A DNA stretch of 64,000 nucleotides from Chrysogorgia sp. JL179-B06 (GCA_035772405.1 JAYKKM010000339.1:1719501-1783500); one strand, 5' to 3'; positions 45,901 to 58,714 are shown, numbered from the stretch's first letter. The notes: generated by a model not told the origin, from the letters alone. Translations and numbers: made by a program.

Positions 45901-48900
45901 CAACTTGAAGCGAATCAGCGAAGAAAGTCGTGGTTCATCGATCGATGATTTCTAGCCAGATGCAGTGATCGAATTATGGTTTAATGCCAAAGTTCGACAA
46001 CTGAATTGTTCTAGCCATAGTATGACAATGAAATCCAGTAAATAACGTTTTAATTCTTACAGTTGTCAGTACGGTAATTTTAATAATAGGAGGTAGAGTA
46101 AAACTTTAGTTGGGAAGGAAAAACTTTGCAAATGTGTTGTATTTTAATACCAGAAATGTTAAAGTATCCACGGGGATTGTGTCCCCCCAGTCCCCCCGCC
46201 ACATGACGGCCACCGGAAAATTCGGGGGGGGGGGGGGACAAAATATTGCGATGCACTTTCGAAACGTTAATTTGCACCCTGGGTATTTATTTTTTAAAAC
46301 AATACAAGAGAACAAGCAGGAAATTTTTGGTGGAAATTTTGAGCCCTTCATCAGAGTAAGAACCGACTGACCCATACAAGCATGAAAAATGTCTGTTAAA
46401 ACTGAATAATAATACTAATTGTAATGATTGTTATGTGCAGGTCCAAATTGTACAACTGGATGAGGAAACTGGTGATTTTTCAGTCAAAGGAAAATTTGAT
46501 CATCCTTATCCTACAACGAGAATTCTTTGGATTCCAGATAGTGTGAGTATTAAAAATAGAAATTAAGAATACTCTATGCTAAGATGTATTTTTACTGCTG
46601 AAACATCTGGCCCAAGGTCTCTTAGCCCTATCTGGCCCTGAACCCTATCTGGCCCTGAACACAGCCCATGTCCCTAACCCATCTGCCCCATGGCCCTGCA
46701 CTCTGCCCTGTTTTATTAACTAGTTCGTGTTTTTTCTATTTAATACAGAAAGGGATTTATCCAGATCTTATAGCTACGTCAGGAGACTACTTGAGAGTAT
46801 GGCGTGTTAGCGACAATGATGTTCGACTGGAGTGTCTTCTCAACAATGTAAAGAAATAACTAAAACTTTCTTGTCTTTTTGTCTTGTCATGGTCTGACAG
46901 ACTTTTCCATTTTCTAGAATAAAAATTCCGATTTCTGTGCCCCATTGACGTCATTTGATTGGAATGAAATTGATCCAAACTTAATTGGGACGTCGAGTAT
47001 TGATACGACGTGCACAATTTGGGGTCTAGAGGTTTGAATCACTAAATATTGTTAAATTCAAATTGACAACTTTGGAGCTAAAGTAATTTATATATATATA
47101 ACTAGCTACAGTAAATTAATTTATTATGATTAATAATAATAATAACTATGATCCAAAGCAATTATGATCACATCTGATAGTCTATGGCAAACCTGGAAAT
47201 AATTATTTTTCCTGTACCTGTCAGAATAACCAGCACAAATGAATTTGTAACGGACACACAAAAGATTGTACCTGTCACGGTACAGCTTAGCGTAACGTCT
47301 AAAAACTAAGTGTAGCATCTCAAATTCTCAAAACTTAGCGCAACCACTCACAACTTAGAGTAACGTGTAAAAACGCAGCGTAACGTATCCAGACTTAGCG
47401 TAACTTCCCACACCTTAGTGCAATATCTCCAAACCTAGCGTAACGTCTCACAACTTAGCGCAATGTCTCCAAACTTAACTTAGCGTAACGTCTCATAACT
47501 TAGCGCAATATCTCCAAACCTAGCGTAACGTCTCACAACTTAGCGTAACGTCTCACAACTTAGCGCAATGTTTCCAAGCTTAGTGTAATGTCTTCAAACT
47601 TAGCGTAACGTCTCACAACTTAGCGCAATATCTCCAAACTTAGCGTAACGTCTCACAACTTAGCGTAACGTCTCACAACTTAGCGCAATATCTCCAAACT
47701 TAGCGTAACGTCTCACAACTTAGCGTAACGTCTCACAACTTAGCGCAATATCTCCAAACTTAGCGTAACGTCTCACAACTTAGCGTAACGTCTCACAACT
47801 TAGCGTAACGTCTCACAACTTAGCGCAATATCTCCAAACTTAGCGTAACGTCTCACAACTTAGCGCAATATCTCCAAACTTAGCGTAACGTCTCACGACT
47901 TAGCGCAATATCTCCAAACTTAGCGTAACGTCTCACAACTTAGCGTAACGTCTCACGACTTAGCGCAATATCTCCAAACTTAGCGTAACGTCTCACAACT
48001 TAGCGCAATATCTCCAAACTTAGCGTAACGTCTCACAACTTAGCGCAATATCTCCAAACTTAGCGTAACGTCTTAAAAATTAGCGTAACGTCTTAAAAAT
48101 TAGCGTAATGTCTCTCATCTGAGATTGTACAACACGAAGTTGAAAACATGCAAAACTGCTGGATAAGCTAAAAATATCAGTTCATTTAATACTATTGGAA
48201 ATATCAGATTCAATAATCTCAGCTTTAAAATGTATCTTTAAAATTACTTTCTTTAGTTTAATTAACTTGTTTACCATGGAGATCAGATTTGCGTTAATAT
48301 AATTAGATTGTAAAAGACCTACAAGCAATCTGCGTTAATTAGATGTCTCGTTAATTTATGTCTCGGTAAACGTTAATTTATATCGCGGTAATTTATGTTG
48401 CGTTAATTAGATACCGCGGTAATTTACTGCATCGTTAATTTATGTCGCAGTAATTCATGTCGCGGTAAGTTAGTGCATCGTTAATTTATGTCGCGGTAAT
48501 TTAGTGCATCGTTAATTTATGTTGCAGTAATTTATGTTGCAGTAATTTATGTCGCGGTAATTTAGTGCATCGTTAATTTATGTCGCGGTAATTTATGTCG
48601 CGGTAATTTAATGCATCGTTAATTTATGTCGCGGTAATTTATAATTTATGTTGCAGTAATTCATGTCGCGGTAATTTAGTGCATCGTTAATTTATGTCGC
48701 GGTAATTTAGTACATCGTTAATTTATGTCGCGGTAATTTGGTGCATCGTTAATTTATGTTGCAGTAATTTATGTCGCGGTAATTTAGTGCATCGTTAATT
48801 TATGTCGCGGTAATTTATGTCGCGGTAATTTAGTGCATCGTTAATTTATGTCACGGTAATTTAATGCATCATTAATTTCCGATAATAAGGTATAGCCATG

Positions 48901-51900
48901 TAAAAACCGAAATGTGAGATACAGGTAGACCAAGCTACATGTCTGATAAGTTGGTATTTTTATGATATTTTTAGACAGGTCAGGTTCTTGGTAGAGTTAA
49001 CATGGTTTCAGGACAGGTTAAAACACAGCTCATCGCACATGATAAAGAGGTAGGAAATTACTTACAATTTTTAATTAGCAAAATCTTGAGTATCACTGAT
49101 GTCAGTGTATTAGTGTGAATTCCTTCTAATTTTGTGAATTAATTCTAATTTTGTCGAGCATTTTTTTATCTGTGAGTCCTTCGACATCCCCGACTGCGTC
49201 TGAAAATGTTTTTAGAGCATTTTTTGTTGCCTTTATTGTATTTTTTGCGTGTCTGCCATAAACGTGCAATTTCTTCGTCTTCTGACTCAATATTTGACAG
49301 GTTGTCTTCACTCTCTGCCATTTTAAGTGGGCATGAAATTTTCCCACCATTTTCATGCATTGTGTCGTGCGTGTTGTCTCGCGTGGTCTACACGAATAAT
49401 GTTCTACCCCATGTTCCCCGGAACCCCATGTTCCCCGGGGAACATGGGGTGGAACATTGTCAAAAGGAACGCAGGCTCGCTAAGTGATGACGTAAGGCGT
49501 GATATCGCGATTAATTTCCTGCTCACGTGGCACAAACTGAGCTTTCTGATTGGACAATTTGAAGTTGAGGTATAATATTGTAATTTATTGACGATTAGAG
49601 GTGTGCCTCGGATCGGATTGAGTCGATTGACCCCTTATTATCCGAGGGTTTGCCTCGGATCTGAAGCCATAAAATCGTAGTCCGATCCGATCCGAAAACA
49701 GCTGCTCAAATCCGATCCAAAAAAATTAAAACACCGGATATATGTTGCAATAGTTGTGCGAACTTTCCGAGAAAAAAAACAATGGTTATTAGTTAGGTTT
49801 ATTATTAGAAGCTTTGGTTAGCTGCAAAATACAACAATTACATTGCGTAAATTGATTTATTTTTTTCGTGGGCCTATTATTATTATTAGTATAGGAAATA
49901 ACACGGTTCGAGAAGAATTAATGAAATATCGCCACGCGTGTTTATTCATAATACCACGAGTGCGAAGCACGAGTGGTATTATGAATATTTCGCCAAACAC
50001 AAGTGCGATTTTTCATTAATTCTTCGAGAACAAGAAAAGGTATTAAAAGGAATTAACATTCCTTTTAATACCTTTTCTATCAATTTTACGAGTTCCTAAA
50101 TACCCCTAAATATTACTACGAAGCGGGAAAACTGATGTTTGTAAATACTAAAATCCAGATATCCCAGATGTGATTTTTTACTAGCTAGGGTATTATTTTT
50201 ACTAGAGGTATTTTTTTTATTAGTGGTATTTTTTTAAATACCCCTAGTAAAAAAATTTAAGTTTAATACTGATGTCATTAGCCAATCAGGAATGAGTAAA
50301 ATTGATTGAAATGGTATTATAGACAATATTTACACACGGTACAATTTCACCTAATAAATATAGATAAAAATAAAAAGGTGATCTTCCAACCGGCCGTGCT
50401 CACACAATTATAAAAATAAGAAATTAAAATATTTACAAAGGATGAAACAACTATATAACAATGAAGACAAAATTATGTATTACATTTATATGAACTCAAC
50501 CCAACTGAAGTTTTAACATATGTTAATTTGTTTCACTTTTGATTTGAAGTTTGAAATATTATCTGATGGTTTTTAGAGATGTAGGAAGATTATTCCAATT
50601 TTCCGCACCTCTGTAGCTAAATGAATTTTTCATATAGTTCGTTTTTGGCTTAGGTAATATCAAATTGGCTTTTGTTATGATCATGTACATCACAAGTATT
50701 TGTAAACATGTCACACAAGTAATCTGCAACCAATTTGTTTTTCCCTTGTACATTAAGATAGAAAGTTGTTGCGCTCTTTTCAAGATTCGAAAATCCTAAC
50801 TTGTTTAAAGTGTCGACTGATCGTGTTACATAACCCTCACGTGTGATAATGCGAAACGCTCTATTCTGTAATTTTTGGAGTTTATTGGATAATGTTATTC
50901 CAAGGCAGCCCCATACCTGCGCACAATAATCAAAGTATGGCTGAATTATAGAATGATATATAGTTATTAAAGTGGTAAAACCAATAGTTTCTTAGTGGCA
51001 AGGAAGCCTGTAGCAGAAGCCAGAGGCTTATAATGTTCAGGCTCCCTTTAAATGTCTATATACAAATATATAGAAAATTGAGGAAGAGAGAGACGTAAAC
51101 TAACAAAACACTGATTATAAATCGTAGATTAGTACAGGAAATAACACGGTTCGAGTAGAATTAATGAAAAATTGCACGCGTGTTTGGCGAAATATTCATA
51201 ATACCACGAGTGCGAAGCACGAGTGGTATTATGAATATTTCGCCAAACACAAGTGCGATTTCGCACTCGTGGTATTTGCATTGCACAACATATGATGGTT
51301 ATTATTGCACAAGATTATTAATGTATATTATATTTTTTTAAATTTATTTATTCATTGTTTTTTTTTATTTATTTAATTTATTTATTCATTTATGACAATA
51401 TTATACCTATAATACCATTTCAATCAATTTTACTCATTCCTGATTGGCTAATGACATCAGTATTAAACTTAAATTTTTTTACTAGGGGTATTTAAAATAA
51501 TACCCCTAGTAAAAAATCACATCCAGGATCTTTGGATTTTAGTTATACAAACATCAGTGATCATCAGTTTTCCCGCTTCGTAGTAAAATTGAGGGGTATT
51601 TAGGAACGCGTAAAATTGATTGAAAAGGTATTAAAAGGAAATAACACTTGTTCTCGAAGAGTTAATGAAAAATCGCACGCGTGTTTGGCGAAATATTCAT
51701 AGTGAATTTGACAATTTGTTAATTTTGCGACAAAAACAATGACAAAAGTGAATCTACCTGTAATGTCCTAAGGAACTGGTATTAGATTACGCTGCCTGGA
51801 AAGTTACAATCACGTAAGACCTAGCTAACACATACAAGCATAAAAATGGCTGTTAAAAACTGAACAATATTAATAATGCTGAATATTTATTCTTCAGGTA

Positions 51901-54900
51901 TATGATATTGCATTCAGTCGATCAGGAGGTGGTAAAGATATGTTTGCCTCAGTTGGTGCTGATGGCTCTGTACGAATGTTTGATCTTAGGTAATATTGTG
52001 TTTGAATTTCCTGACATATAGTCTCTAAATTCCGTGTTGCTGATAACTGATGGGTAATGATCACATTATCTTTGCCAAACAATATACAATGTTATGTTTT
52101 GCTATTGTTTTGCGGCAAATTCAAGTGTCGGGAATTCCTGTTGACAAATATTGGTAACCACCGATAAATCGGCTGATCAGGTCGTAAATATCGGAATTTA
52201 TTGGATCGGTAAATTTGTTGTTTTTTATCGGCTCATCCCTAGTGGTAGAGTGGTAGAGTTGCGCGGTCGATATTCGAAAAATATCGTGGTATACCATTAC
52301 AATGTTTTAACAAATGTGTGATCTACAGTAAGTACAGTTGACACCCAATAACCTAAACAATCAAGGAAAAATGGAAAAAAGTTTGAGTTATCGGGAGTTT
52401 GTTTCGTTAAATGATCTAAAATTAGATGGATAAATCAGTGTTTTACTTTTATTACATATTTCAATTCCATATTCAAAAGCCTGGTCTTCATATATGATCT
52501 CGCTACGATGAGTACGATCGCTACGATTGCTCCAAAGTCAAAAATGAACTCGGCGATCGCAGTGATCTAACGGAAACCACAATCGCACTTGTCGTGATCA
52601 CCGAGACAGAACATTATCCATCTTAGCAATCGTTTAAAAGTTAAAACCTAATCTATATATTATTTAGCGCGGACACACACATTGTGTTTGTGTTCACATT
52701 GTCTCATTTGTGAACTTTTCTTGCAGTTTAAATAAAAAGATAAACTGATGATAGTCATAATACCGGTATATCTTACGCTATACATAGGATAAAAACCGAG
52801 TGAGAGGTCTTTCATTGAAATTCAAGACCGAGTACGTAGCGCGAGGTCTTGAATTTCAATGAAGACCGACCACGAGGTTTTTATGTTGTTTATAAACGTA
52901 CCACACCCATTTTCTATTGTTCTCAAGAGGTAAATTGACTAAATACTAGCGTGTAACTTGTCTATGTTGAGTAAATTTCTTGTTGAGTGAACATTTTTCT
53001 GTATTCACTGCTATTTAATTGAACACTCATTCCAGGTTTTGAATTTGAAATTCAAGACTCGGTATAGTTCTTGAATTTAAATTCAAGAACTATACCGAGT
53101 CTTGAATTTCTAATTCAAGAACTATACCGAGTCTTGAATTTAAATTCAAGATCTATACCGAGTCTTGAATTTCTAATTCAAGAACTATACCGAGTCTTGA
53201 ATTTCTAATTCAAGAACTATACCGAGTCTTGAATTTCTAATTCAAGAACTATACCAAGTCTTGAATTTCTAATTCAAGAACTATACCGAGTCTTGAATTT
53301 AAATTCAAGATCTATACCGAGTCTTGAATTTCTAATTCAAGACCTGTAATGTGTGTAAAGTCATCCCCAATCTCCCCTGTCGATAATCAAATGCCGCCAC
53401 CAACTTTTAGAATGAGCCATGAGGTCTTGAGTAAGATACCAAAACCGATTGGGAACAATAGAAAATGGGTGTGGTTAGGTTTATAAACCGGTTTAGCGTC
53501 AGAACCAATACCACCATACCTGTATCAACTAAATATCGTGAATAACCAGTGCCGTAGCAGGCGAGGGGGCTGGGGGGGGGGGGGGGGGGGCAGCTGCCCC
53601 CCAATTTTTCTCAGAAAAATTCCTAAAAATGAGTTTATTTATTAAATTAAAGTGAAACTGAACCGATTAACTTTAATGTAACTTGAAAACTGACGTTGTG
53701 ATTTGCAAAATACGAAAAATAACTTCGTGCAAACTTTATAATAATGGTACACCAAGTTTTACGGAATCACATTACGTTATCGGAATGTTTTTGTCCGAAC
53801 CGGGACTTTTTTACCGCATTTAACCGAAACTCTGGCTAATTTTTCTTTTGCTTTATTCAACGAAAGGAATCACGCCGTACGGTTTTTGGACCTACTTCTG
53901 GATTGCGTTCTGTATATATTTTATTAATAACTTTAATACTGTAAAAGCAGATTTTAATGTATTTTGATTGATAACCTGAATTTGTACAAACTATAGGGTA
54001 CCCCGGTAGTGCCGAATTTGTTCCCGGGAGCTAGTAGTCCACAGCTGCCCCCCCCCCCACACTTTTTGACACCTTGCTACGGCACTGATAACTAAAAATA
54101 CCGGTATACCGCCCTACTTTAGTGGTAGGTACTAAATAATGAAAGGCGTAAACAGAAGAACTTTGTTGCTTTCTCTTCAGACATTTAGAACATTCAACTA
54201 TAATTTACGAAGATCCTCAGCGGGATCCTCTGTTGAGACTTGGTTGGAATAAGCAAGACCCGAACTACTTGGCGACCTTTGCAATGGACGCTATCGAAGT
54301 ACGAGCAGGCAATAATTCGTTTTATGTTAGGTGTACTCTAGAGTGTGAACTTAGAGAAAAGTTAGATCAAGGCGTTTCTTTTTCAACTATAGGTGATCAT
54401 ATTAGATGTCCGTGTTCCATGTACTCCTGTGGCGAAGTTAAACAATCACCCTTAGTTCTCGACCTAACCCACCTAATGAGTGTTACACCACTGTTTGTAT
54501 CTAGAGTGTGAACTTAGAGAAAAGTTAGATCAAGGCGTTTCTTTTTCAACTATAGGTGATCATATTAGATGTCCGTGTTCCTTGTACTCCTGTGGCGAAG
54601 TTAAACAATCACCGAGCATGTGTGAACGGTATAGCTTGGGCGCCGCATTCATCTTGCCATATATGTACAGCAGGTAATTGATGTGAATTATCTTTTCCTT
54701 CTCTTTCTTTAAAGGGACACTCCAGCTAAAATACAAATGTAGTTCATATGAAAGAGCTCACTGACTTTAGTTTATTTCCAAAGTTTCAGCATTTTATCAA
54801 TTTAGTTAACTCTTTCCCGACGGGCGCAGTTAAAACGGGTCATTAAAGACCCGCAAAGTCGTCAATCGAAAAACACGGCACACGGTAACGCAAGATTAAA

Positions 54901-57713
54901 AATTGAAATTCGACAAGCGCCAGGAACATGAGATCCACGCACACGCCAAGTTTGATTTGATTTCATAAACAACTCTGCGATTGGTGGCATTTTGAGTTTT
55001 CAAGATGCTACGCGGGCGTGCAAGATGGCCTTTTCTAGAAAAATGTAAATTTTTCAACCTGATTTATGATAATTAATGCTAATTTATATTAACATAATGT
55101 GTTTTGTTCGGGAAATTTAAAAGCACAAGTAAAAGCCGGTTTATTGGGCTTCCAGAAAATGTATAGCTTTCGCAATAGTTATGGTTATTTCAAGAGATAT
55201 CAATAGAACAACGTGGTCGTTCAATTTTTGATGTTTTTCAGCCGTCGGGAAAGAGTTAACAAGATATGGCTAGTTGAAGTTGAATATTTGAGGATGTTGA
55301 CGCCATATTGGTTTCGAAAATATGACGTCATTGAGTGATTCTTTATCGGCAGTGGAGTTGTTTTGATGGCGATCACATATAGTGATAGCTGTTGTGAGTG
55401 CTCTTTGGAAATTGAAAATTAGTCGAAATAAACTATTTAGTTCCTCATGCAGGAAAGTAGAGGAGCTTCTTAGGCATAATACGAGATGGAAGCACTCAGT
55501 GACGTCATATTTGAGAAACAAATATGGCGTCAAAATTGGACAAACTCTCCAACTTCAACTAGCGATATCTTCTTAACTTAATTGATAGGAATGCTGAAAC
55601 TTTGGAAATAAACATTGACGGTGTGGCAACGGGTTCGCCATTGGGCCCAGCTAGGGCTGATATTTTTGTGGGCTATTACGTGAGTACGTGACAAAGTTAT
55701 TTGGTTCTGAATCTGAAGTTTTGCCAATTTGATATAAACGTTATCAGTGGATGACACCTTTGTCATGTTTCCCGATCTCACCTCTTCTGTTGACTTGTTT
55801 TTGGAATTATTAAACGGTCTTCATACTTCACTAAAGTTCACTTGCGAATTCGAAAACCAAGATCAACAACCTTTCCTCGATGTATTAATTCACAAAGAGG
55901 ATGCCGGCTTTTCAACCAGTGTTTACCGGAAACCAGGTTTAGCCACTAGTCAGATGTCTTATCGATCGTACCTATACAAGATATCATCGGAAAGACATCT
56001 TCAAAAGGATCTGGATGAGTTAAAATCTATATTTCTTTCGAATGGTTACCCTGGACGGTTACTTGATAGGTTATTCAATCAAGACTTTGAAAGGAATAAA
56101 TTTATATATAGGTCCTAGCAAATGTATGGTAAATACGTACCTAAAATGAACAGGTTTTGTGATTGGCTATATGGAACAAAGGTGGTTAGGGTTAGGACAT
56201 AATTTGTTTTATTGTTTTAATCAACCAATCACAAAACTTGATAGTATAGATAGGTGATGACCCCAAATGTACGGTTTACTTAAAATTACCATGGATTGGT
56301 CAAGTGTCGGAACAGTTTGGAAAATCTCTCAAATTGATCACCGAGAAAACATTTGTTGTTGCTAGATTAGTTTGTATTTTTTCATCTAAAACTATTCTTC
56401 CTCCCACTCATAAAGAACTCTACCCGCTTTTTCCTCAAGTTGTGTTCAGATATTTACCTATTAGTTGCAACTCGGCAATCGGTAAGCACCTTCTGTCTAG
56501 TATTCGCCTTGCGCTGATGCCTATTCTAATTCAAATTTTAGAATTCTCTCGAATTTTAGAATTCAGCTTTTCAATTAAAGATAATGAGTCCGTATATATT
56601 AAACTTATGATCCGGATCATTGCAGACAAAAGGAATTCGTTTTCAACTTGGCGTTATTGGGAGATGTCACGGCCTATACGCGTGGGGTGACATCATCTGA
56701 TTATGATTCAGTTTTTAGATTATATAAGGGCTCGTGTTTTAAATTTTCAGTTAGCAGACGTAGCACTTGATAAGTGGTCTGCCGAAATGCATCGTGCTAT
56801 TTTATTTTAAGCCTATTTAGTTCTCAAATCTTGAAAGTGCCCATAACCTCAAAATGTTTTATTGTCTTATTTGGAAGAACTTTTAAAATGATAAAGTAAC
56901 TTCTTTTGAAGATTTTCGTTTCTTTGCTTTCTTTTTGAGATATATCAGTTTGTTTGATATGCAAATGTCTGGAATTTCGTCACACATGCATAATGACTTA
57001 TTGGAGAAATGTTATATATCTTTCATTCTCGAACGAAATCCTTTAAAATCAAGAAGTTTGGTGTTGTGGGAGAAACGCACACACGTGTTATTCACACTTT
57101 AGTGACGCAAAGATATATAACATTCTCTGATAACTCATTATGCATGTGTGACGAAATTCCAGATATTTGCATATCAAACAAACTGAAATATCTCAAAAAG
57201 AAAGCGAAGAAGTGAAAATCTTCAAAAGAAGTTACTTTATTATTTTAAAAGTTCTTCCAAATAAGACAATAAAAATTTTTGAGGTTATGTGCACTTTAAA
57301 CAGTTCTTCTAAGAACTCATTTATTTTTCTCACCCTTTGCTCCAACATTACGCCATTATTAGTTTTTGGTAAATGTGTTTACAAGCAGTTTAGTTTTCAG
57401 AACGTTCTGAACATATTACCATTCACCATGGTTAGTACGTTTTACAAAGCGGTATTTAAATTTGTCACCACGACAAAATCACCATGAAAAGCCATGCATA
57501 TAATAATGTCAGTTATTAAAGACCTAGATGCTTTCCTTAGGTGACGATCATCAGGCGTTGATCTGGGATATCCAACACATGCCTCGAGCTATAGAGGATC
57601 CCATATTGGCGTACACTGCCGAGGGAGAAATTAATCAAATACAGTGGGCAAGTACCCAACCGGATTGGATTGGCATTTGTTACAACAACTCTGTGGAAAT
57701 CTTACGAGTGTGA
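42993..57713 (+). CDS. DCAF7: DCAF7 / WDR68 / HAN11 WD40-repeat protein, 9 exons
   Basis: Exons: 42993-43163, 46441-46542, 46749-46847, 46918-47031, 48975-49049, 51898-51989, 54181-54298, 54556-54673, 57541-57713 (TGA at 57711). All junctions are GT-AG and the frame is unbroken. The product is 353 aa from the first ATG, or 349 from the ATG at 43005, which has a better context (AACCATGG); human DCAF7 is 342. Identity to the human protein is very high throughout: [110 protein letters not shown], and the C-terminus EILRV. The protein forms a WD40 propeller that scaffolds DYRK1A and HIPK2 kinases and acts as a DDB1-CUL4 substrate receptor. Only the N-terminus differs ([12 protein letters not shown] before KRKEIYK). 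The introns are rich in transposons and satellites. Intron 7 holds a truncated copy of exon 8. Confidence 0.97.
43235..44738. mobile_element. hAT-like non-autonomous element, 8 bp target duplication
   Basis: Inverted ends CAGTGCTGT...AGTAAC; exact 8 bp duplication ACTGTTTC at 43227-43234 and 44739-44746. Subterminal GTAACTAGTTACAGTTA repeats. A further TIR element (GGCCAAGTAAAAAAAT ends, about 43430-43873) is nested inside. DCAF7 intron 1. Confidence 0.88.
45225..45700. repeat. Direct/inverted repeats with GGATACTGTG motif
   Basis: Two related blocks (about 45230-45350 and 45520-45700) share TACCTAATGGTTTC, AGCTTTTCG.AAGTCGAGCAACTTCC and TTTGGATAC motifs. A repeated element in DCAF7 intron 1. 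Confidence 0.6.
47281..48115 (+). repeat. 20 bp satellite in DCAF7 intron 4 (about 40 units)
   Basis: Alternating units CTTAGCGTAACGTCTCACAA and CTTAGCGCAATATCTCCAAA, often as higher-order 40 or 60 bp blocks. Both flanks match the element at 30640-32450, inverted. Confidence 0.93.
48335..48885 (+). repeat. 31 bp satellite in DCAF7 intron 4
   Basis: Units built from TCGCGGTAATTTAGTGCATC plus GTTAATTTATG, with 15-16 bp half-units interspersed. It ends about 90 bp before the exon 5 acceptor (48974). Confidence 0.93.
49424..49449. repeat. Perfect 26 bp palindrome
   Basis: CCCCATGTTCCCC followed directly by its exact complement; a partial third copy precedes it. DCAF7 intron 5. Confidence 0.9.
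49895..51710. mobile_element. Fold-back element pieces around a retroelement
   Basis: Copies of GGAAATAACACGGTTCGAG with AATTAATGAAAAATCGCACG and a near-palindrome CATAATACCACGAGTGC occur at about 49895-50130 and 51130-51290, with a further end near 51640-51700. The retroelement at 50530-50975 lies between. Confidence 0.6.
50530..50975 (-). mobile_element. Non-LTR RT C-terminal fragment
   Basis: Encodes [31 protein letters not shown] and [20 protein letters not shown], the 3' end of a non-LTR ORF2, with a frame break near 50760. DCAF7 intron 5. Confidence 0.85.
53036..53345 (+). repeat. Tandem palindromic repeat
   Basis: About nine units of TTCAAGAACTATACCGAGTC plus TTGAATTTCTAA; each unit boundary forms a small palindrome around GAATTTAAATTC or a variant. 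Related single copies flank it near 52800-52870. DCAF7 intron 6. Confidence 0.9.
53547..54086. mobile_element. TIR element with CAGTGCCGTAGC ends
   Basis: Inverted ends CAGTGCCGTAGCA; ATAAC on both outer sides (5 bp). Long G and C runs lie just inside both ends (53573-53590, 54050-54058). DCAF7 intron 6. Confidence 0.8.
54338..54450 (+). pseudogene. Truncated duplicate of DCAF7 exon 8
   Basis: These 113 bases repeat 54501-54613 with one difference (A at 54419 versus T at 54582, a silent Pro codon change), separated by 50 bp. The copy includes the 3' end of intron 7 with its AG acceptor and the first 58 bp of exon 8, then stops. It has no exon 8 donor. If the first acceptor (exon start 54393) were used, the frame would reach a TAG within two codons after the duplicated part. 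It could be a haplotype difference or assembly error. Confidence 0.9.
54713..55611. mobile_element. TTAA-type MITE split by another TTAA element
   Basis: Begins TTAA (54709) then AGGGACACTCCAGC, 39 bp after the exon 8 donor. The middle is interrupted by 54810-55255. The right end is lost where Penelope sequence starts (about 55612). Related to 14877-15370. Confidence 0.8.
54810..55255. mobile_element. TTAA-flanked element nested in a TTAA-type MITE
   Basis: TTAA at 54806-54809 and 55256-55259; ends CTCTTTCCCGACGG and complement. GC-richer than its host element. Confidence 0.9.
55612..56700 (+). mobile_element. Penelope-like reverse transcriptase fragment
   Basis: Encodes [20 protein letters not shown], then after a break [49 protein letters not shown] and [19 protein letters not shown], then [15 protein letters not shown]. 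These are the RT and thumb signatures of Penelope-like elements. It is frameshifted and incomplete. DCAF7 intron 8. Confidence 0.88.
56836..57295. mobile_element. Fold-back MITE (AGTGCCCATAACC type)
   Basis: Ends AAGTGCCCATAACCTCAAAA and near complement; right TTAA intact (57296-57299), left degraded (TTGA). A close relative lies at about 59515-59975. Confidence 0.8.
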
Positions 57714-57965
57714 CAGCTAGTATGGTACGTGCATCATGTACAGTATGTCTATTGCGACCATTTTATTTCGCCTGTGTATCTTAGTGTGTATATATATATA
57801 AATACCCGTTTGGGTAAACGTCTGTGCCTGAACACGATCTTTCTTATCTGATCTTTTCATGATTCGAAAATTGAGGTGACTTTTTATTGATTTATTTGAA
57901 AGAACTCCAAAAACGATAAAGAAAGACATTTGCAGTTCTTTCATATCGGCTTTTCTCGTTCTTCG

Positions 57966-58468
57966 GGGATATACTGCAGCCAAAATACAAATGTAGTTCA
58001 TATGAAAGATCTTACTGACTTTAGTTTATTTCCAAAGTTTCAGCATTCCTATCAATTTAGTTAAGAAGATATGGCTAGTTGAAGTTGGAGAGTTTGTCCA
58101 ATTTCGACGCCATATTTGTTTCTCAAATACGACATCACTGAGTGATGATAGATCTCGTATTATGCCTAAGAAGCTCCTCTACTTTCCTGCATGAGGAACT
58201 AAATAGTTTATTTCAACTAATTTTTATCCAAAGAACATTCACAACAGCTATCACTATGTGATCGCCATCAAAACAACTCCACTGGTACTGCCGATAAAGA
58301 ATCACTCAACGTCATATTTTCAAAACCAATTTGGCGTCAAAATGTTCAACTTCAACTAGCCATATCTTCGTAACTAAATTAATAGAAATGCTGAAACTTT
58401 GGCAATAAACTTAAGTCAGTAAGATCTTTCATATGAACTACATTTGTATTTTGGTTGCAGTATCCCTT
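57966..58468. mobile_element. Fold-back MITE related to 14877-15370
   Basis: Ends ATACTGCAGCCAAAATACAA and complement; inner arms are almost the same as those of 14877-15370 and 54713-55611. Confidence 0.75.
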
Positions 58469-58714
58469 TGATATAACGGTCAGAAGCCCAATTTTTGAAT
58501 CATATGCCTTTTAAACAAACAGAACAATGATGGTGTTAGATAGCTAGGTTCAATTTTCTCGTACCATGCATACAGTACAAGTGTACACAACATGGCTCGA
58601 TATCTTACGAGTCTTGCCGTATTTTTGGCGAACCGGTACTTTATTTATTATCCATTTCTATAAAAACGTCACGTCTCTCATTGCAATCTTAGCCAAATCG
58701 TTCAAAGCAATGTG

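Noticed and set aside
47281..48885. Regularly spaced direct repeats that could look like a CRISPR array
   Set aside because: Monomers are contiguous satellites without unique spacers, inside an intron of an animal gene; no cas genes.
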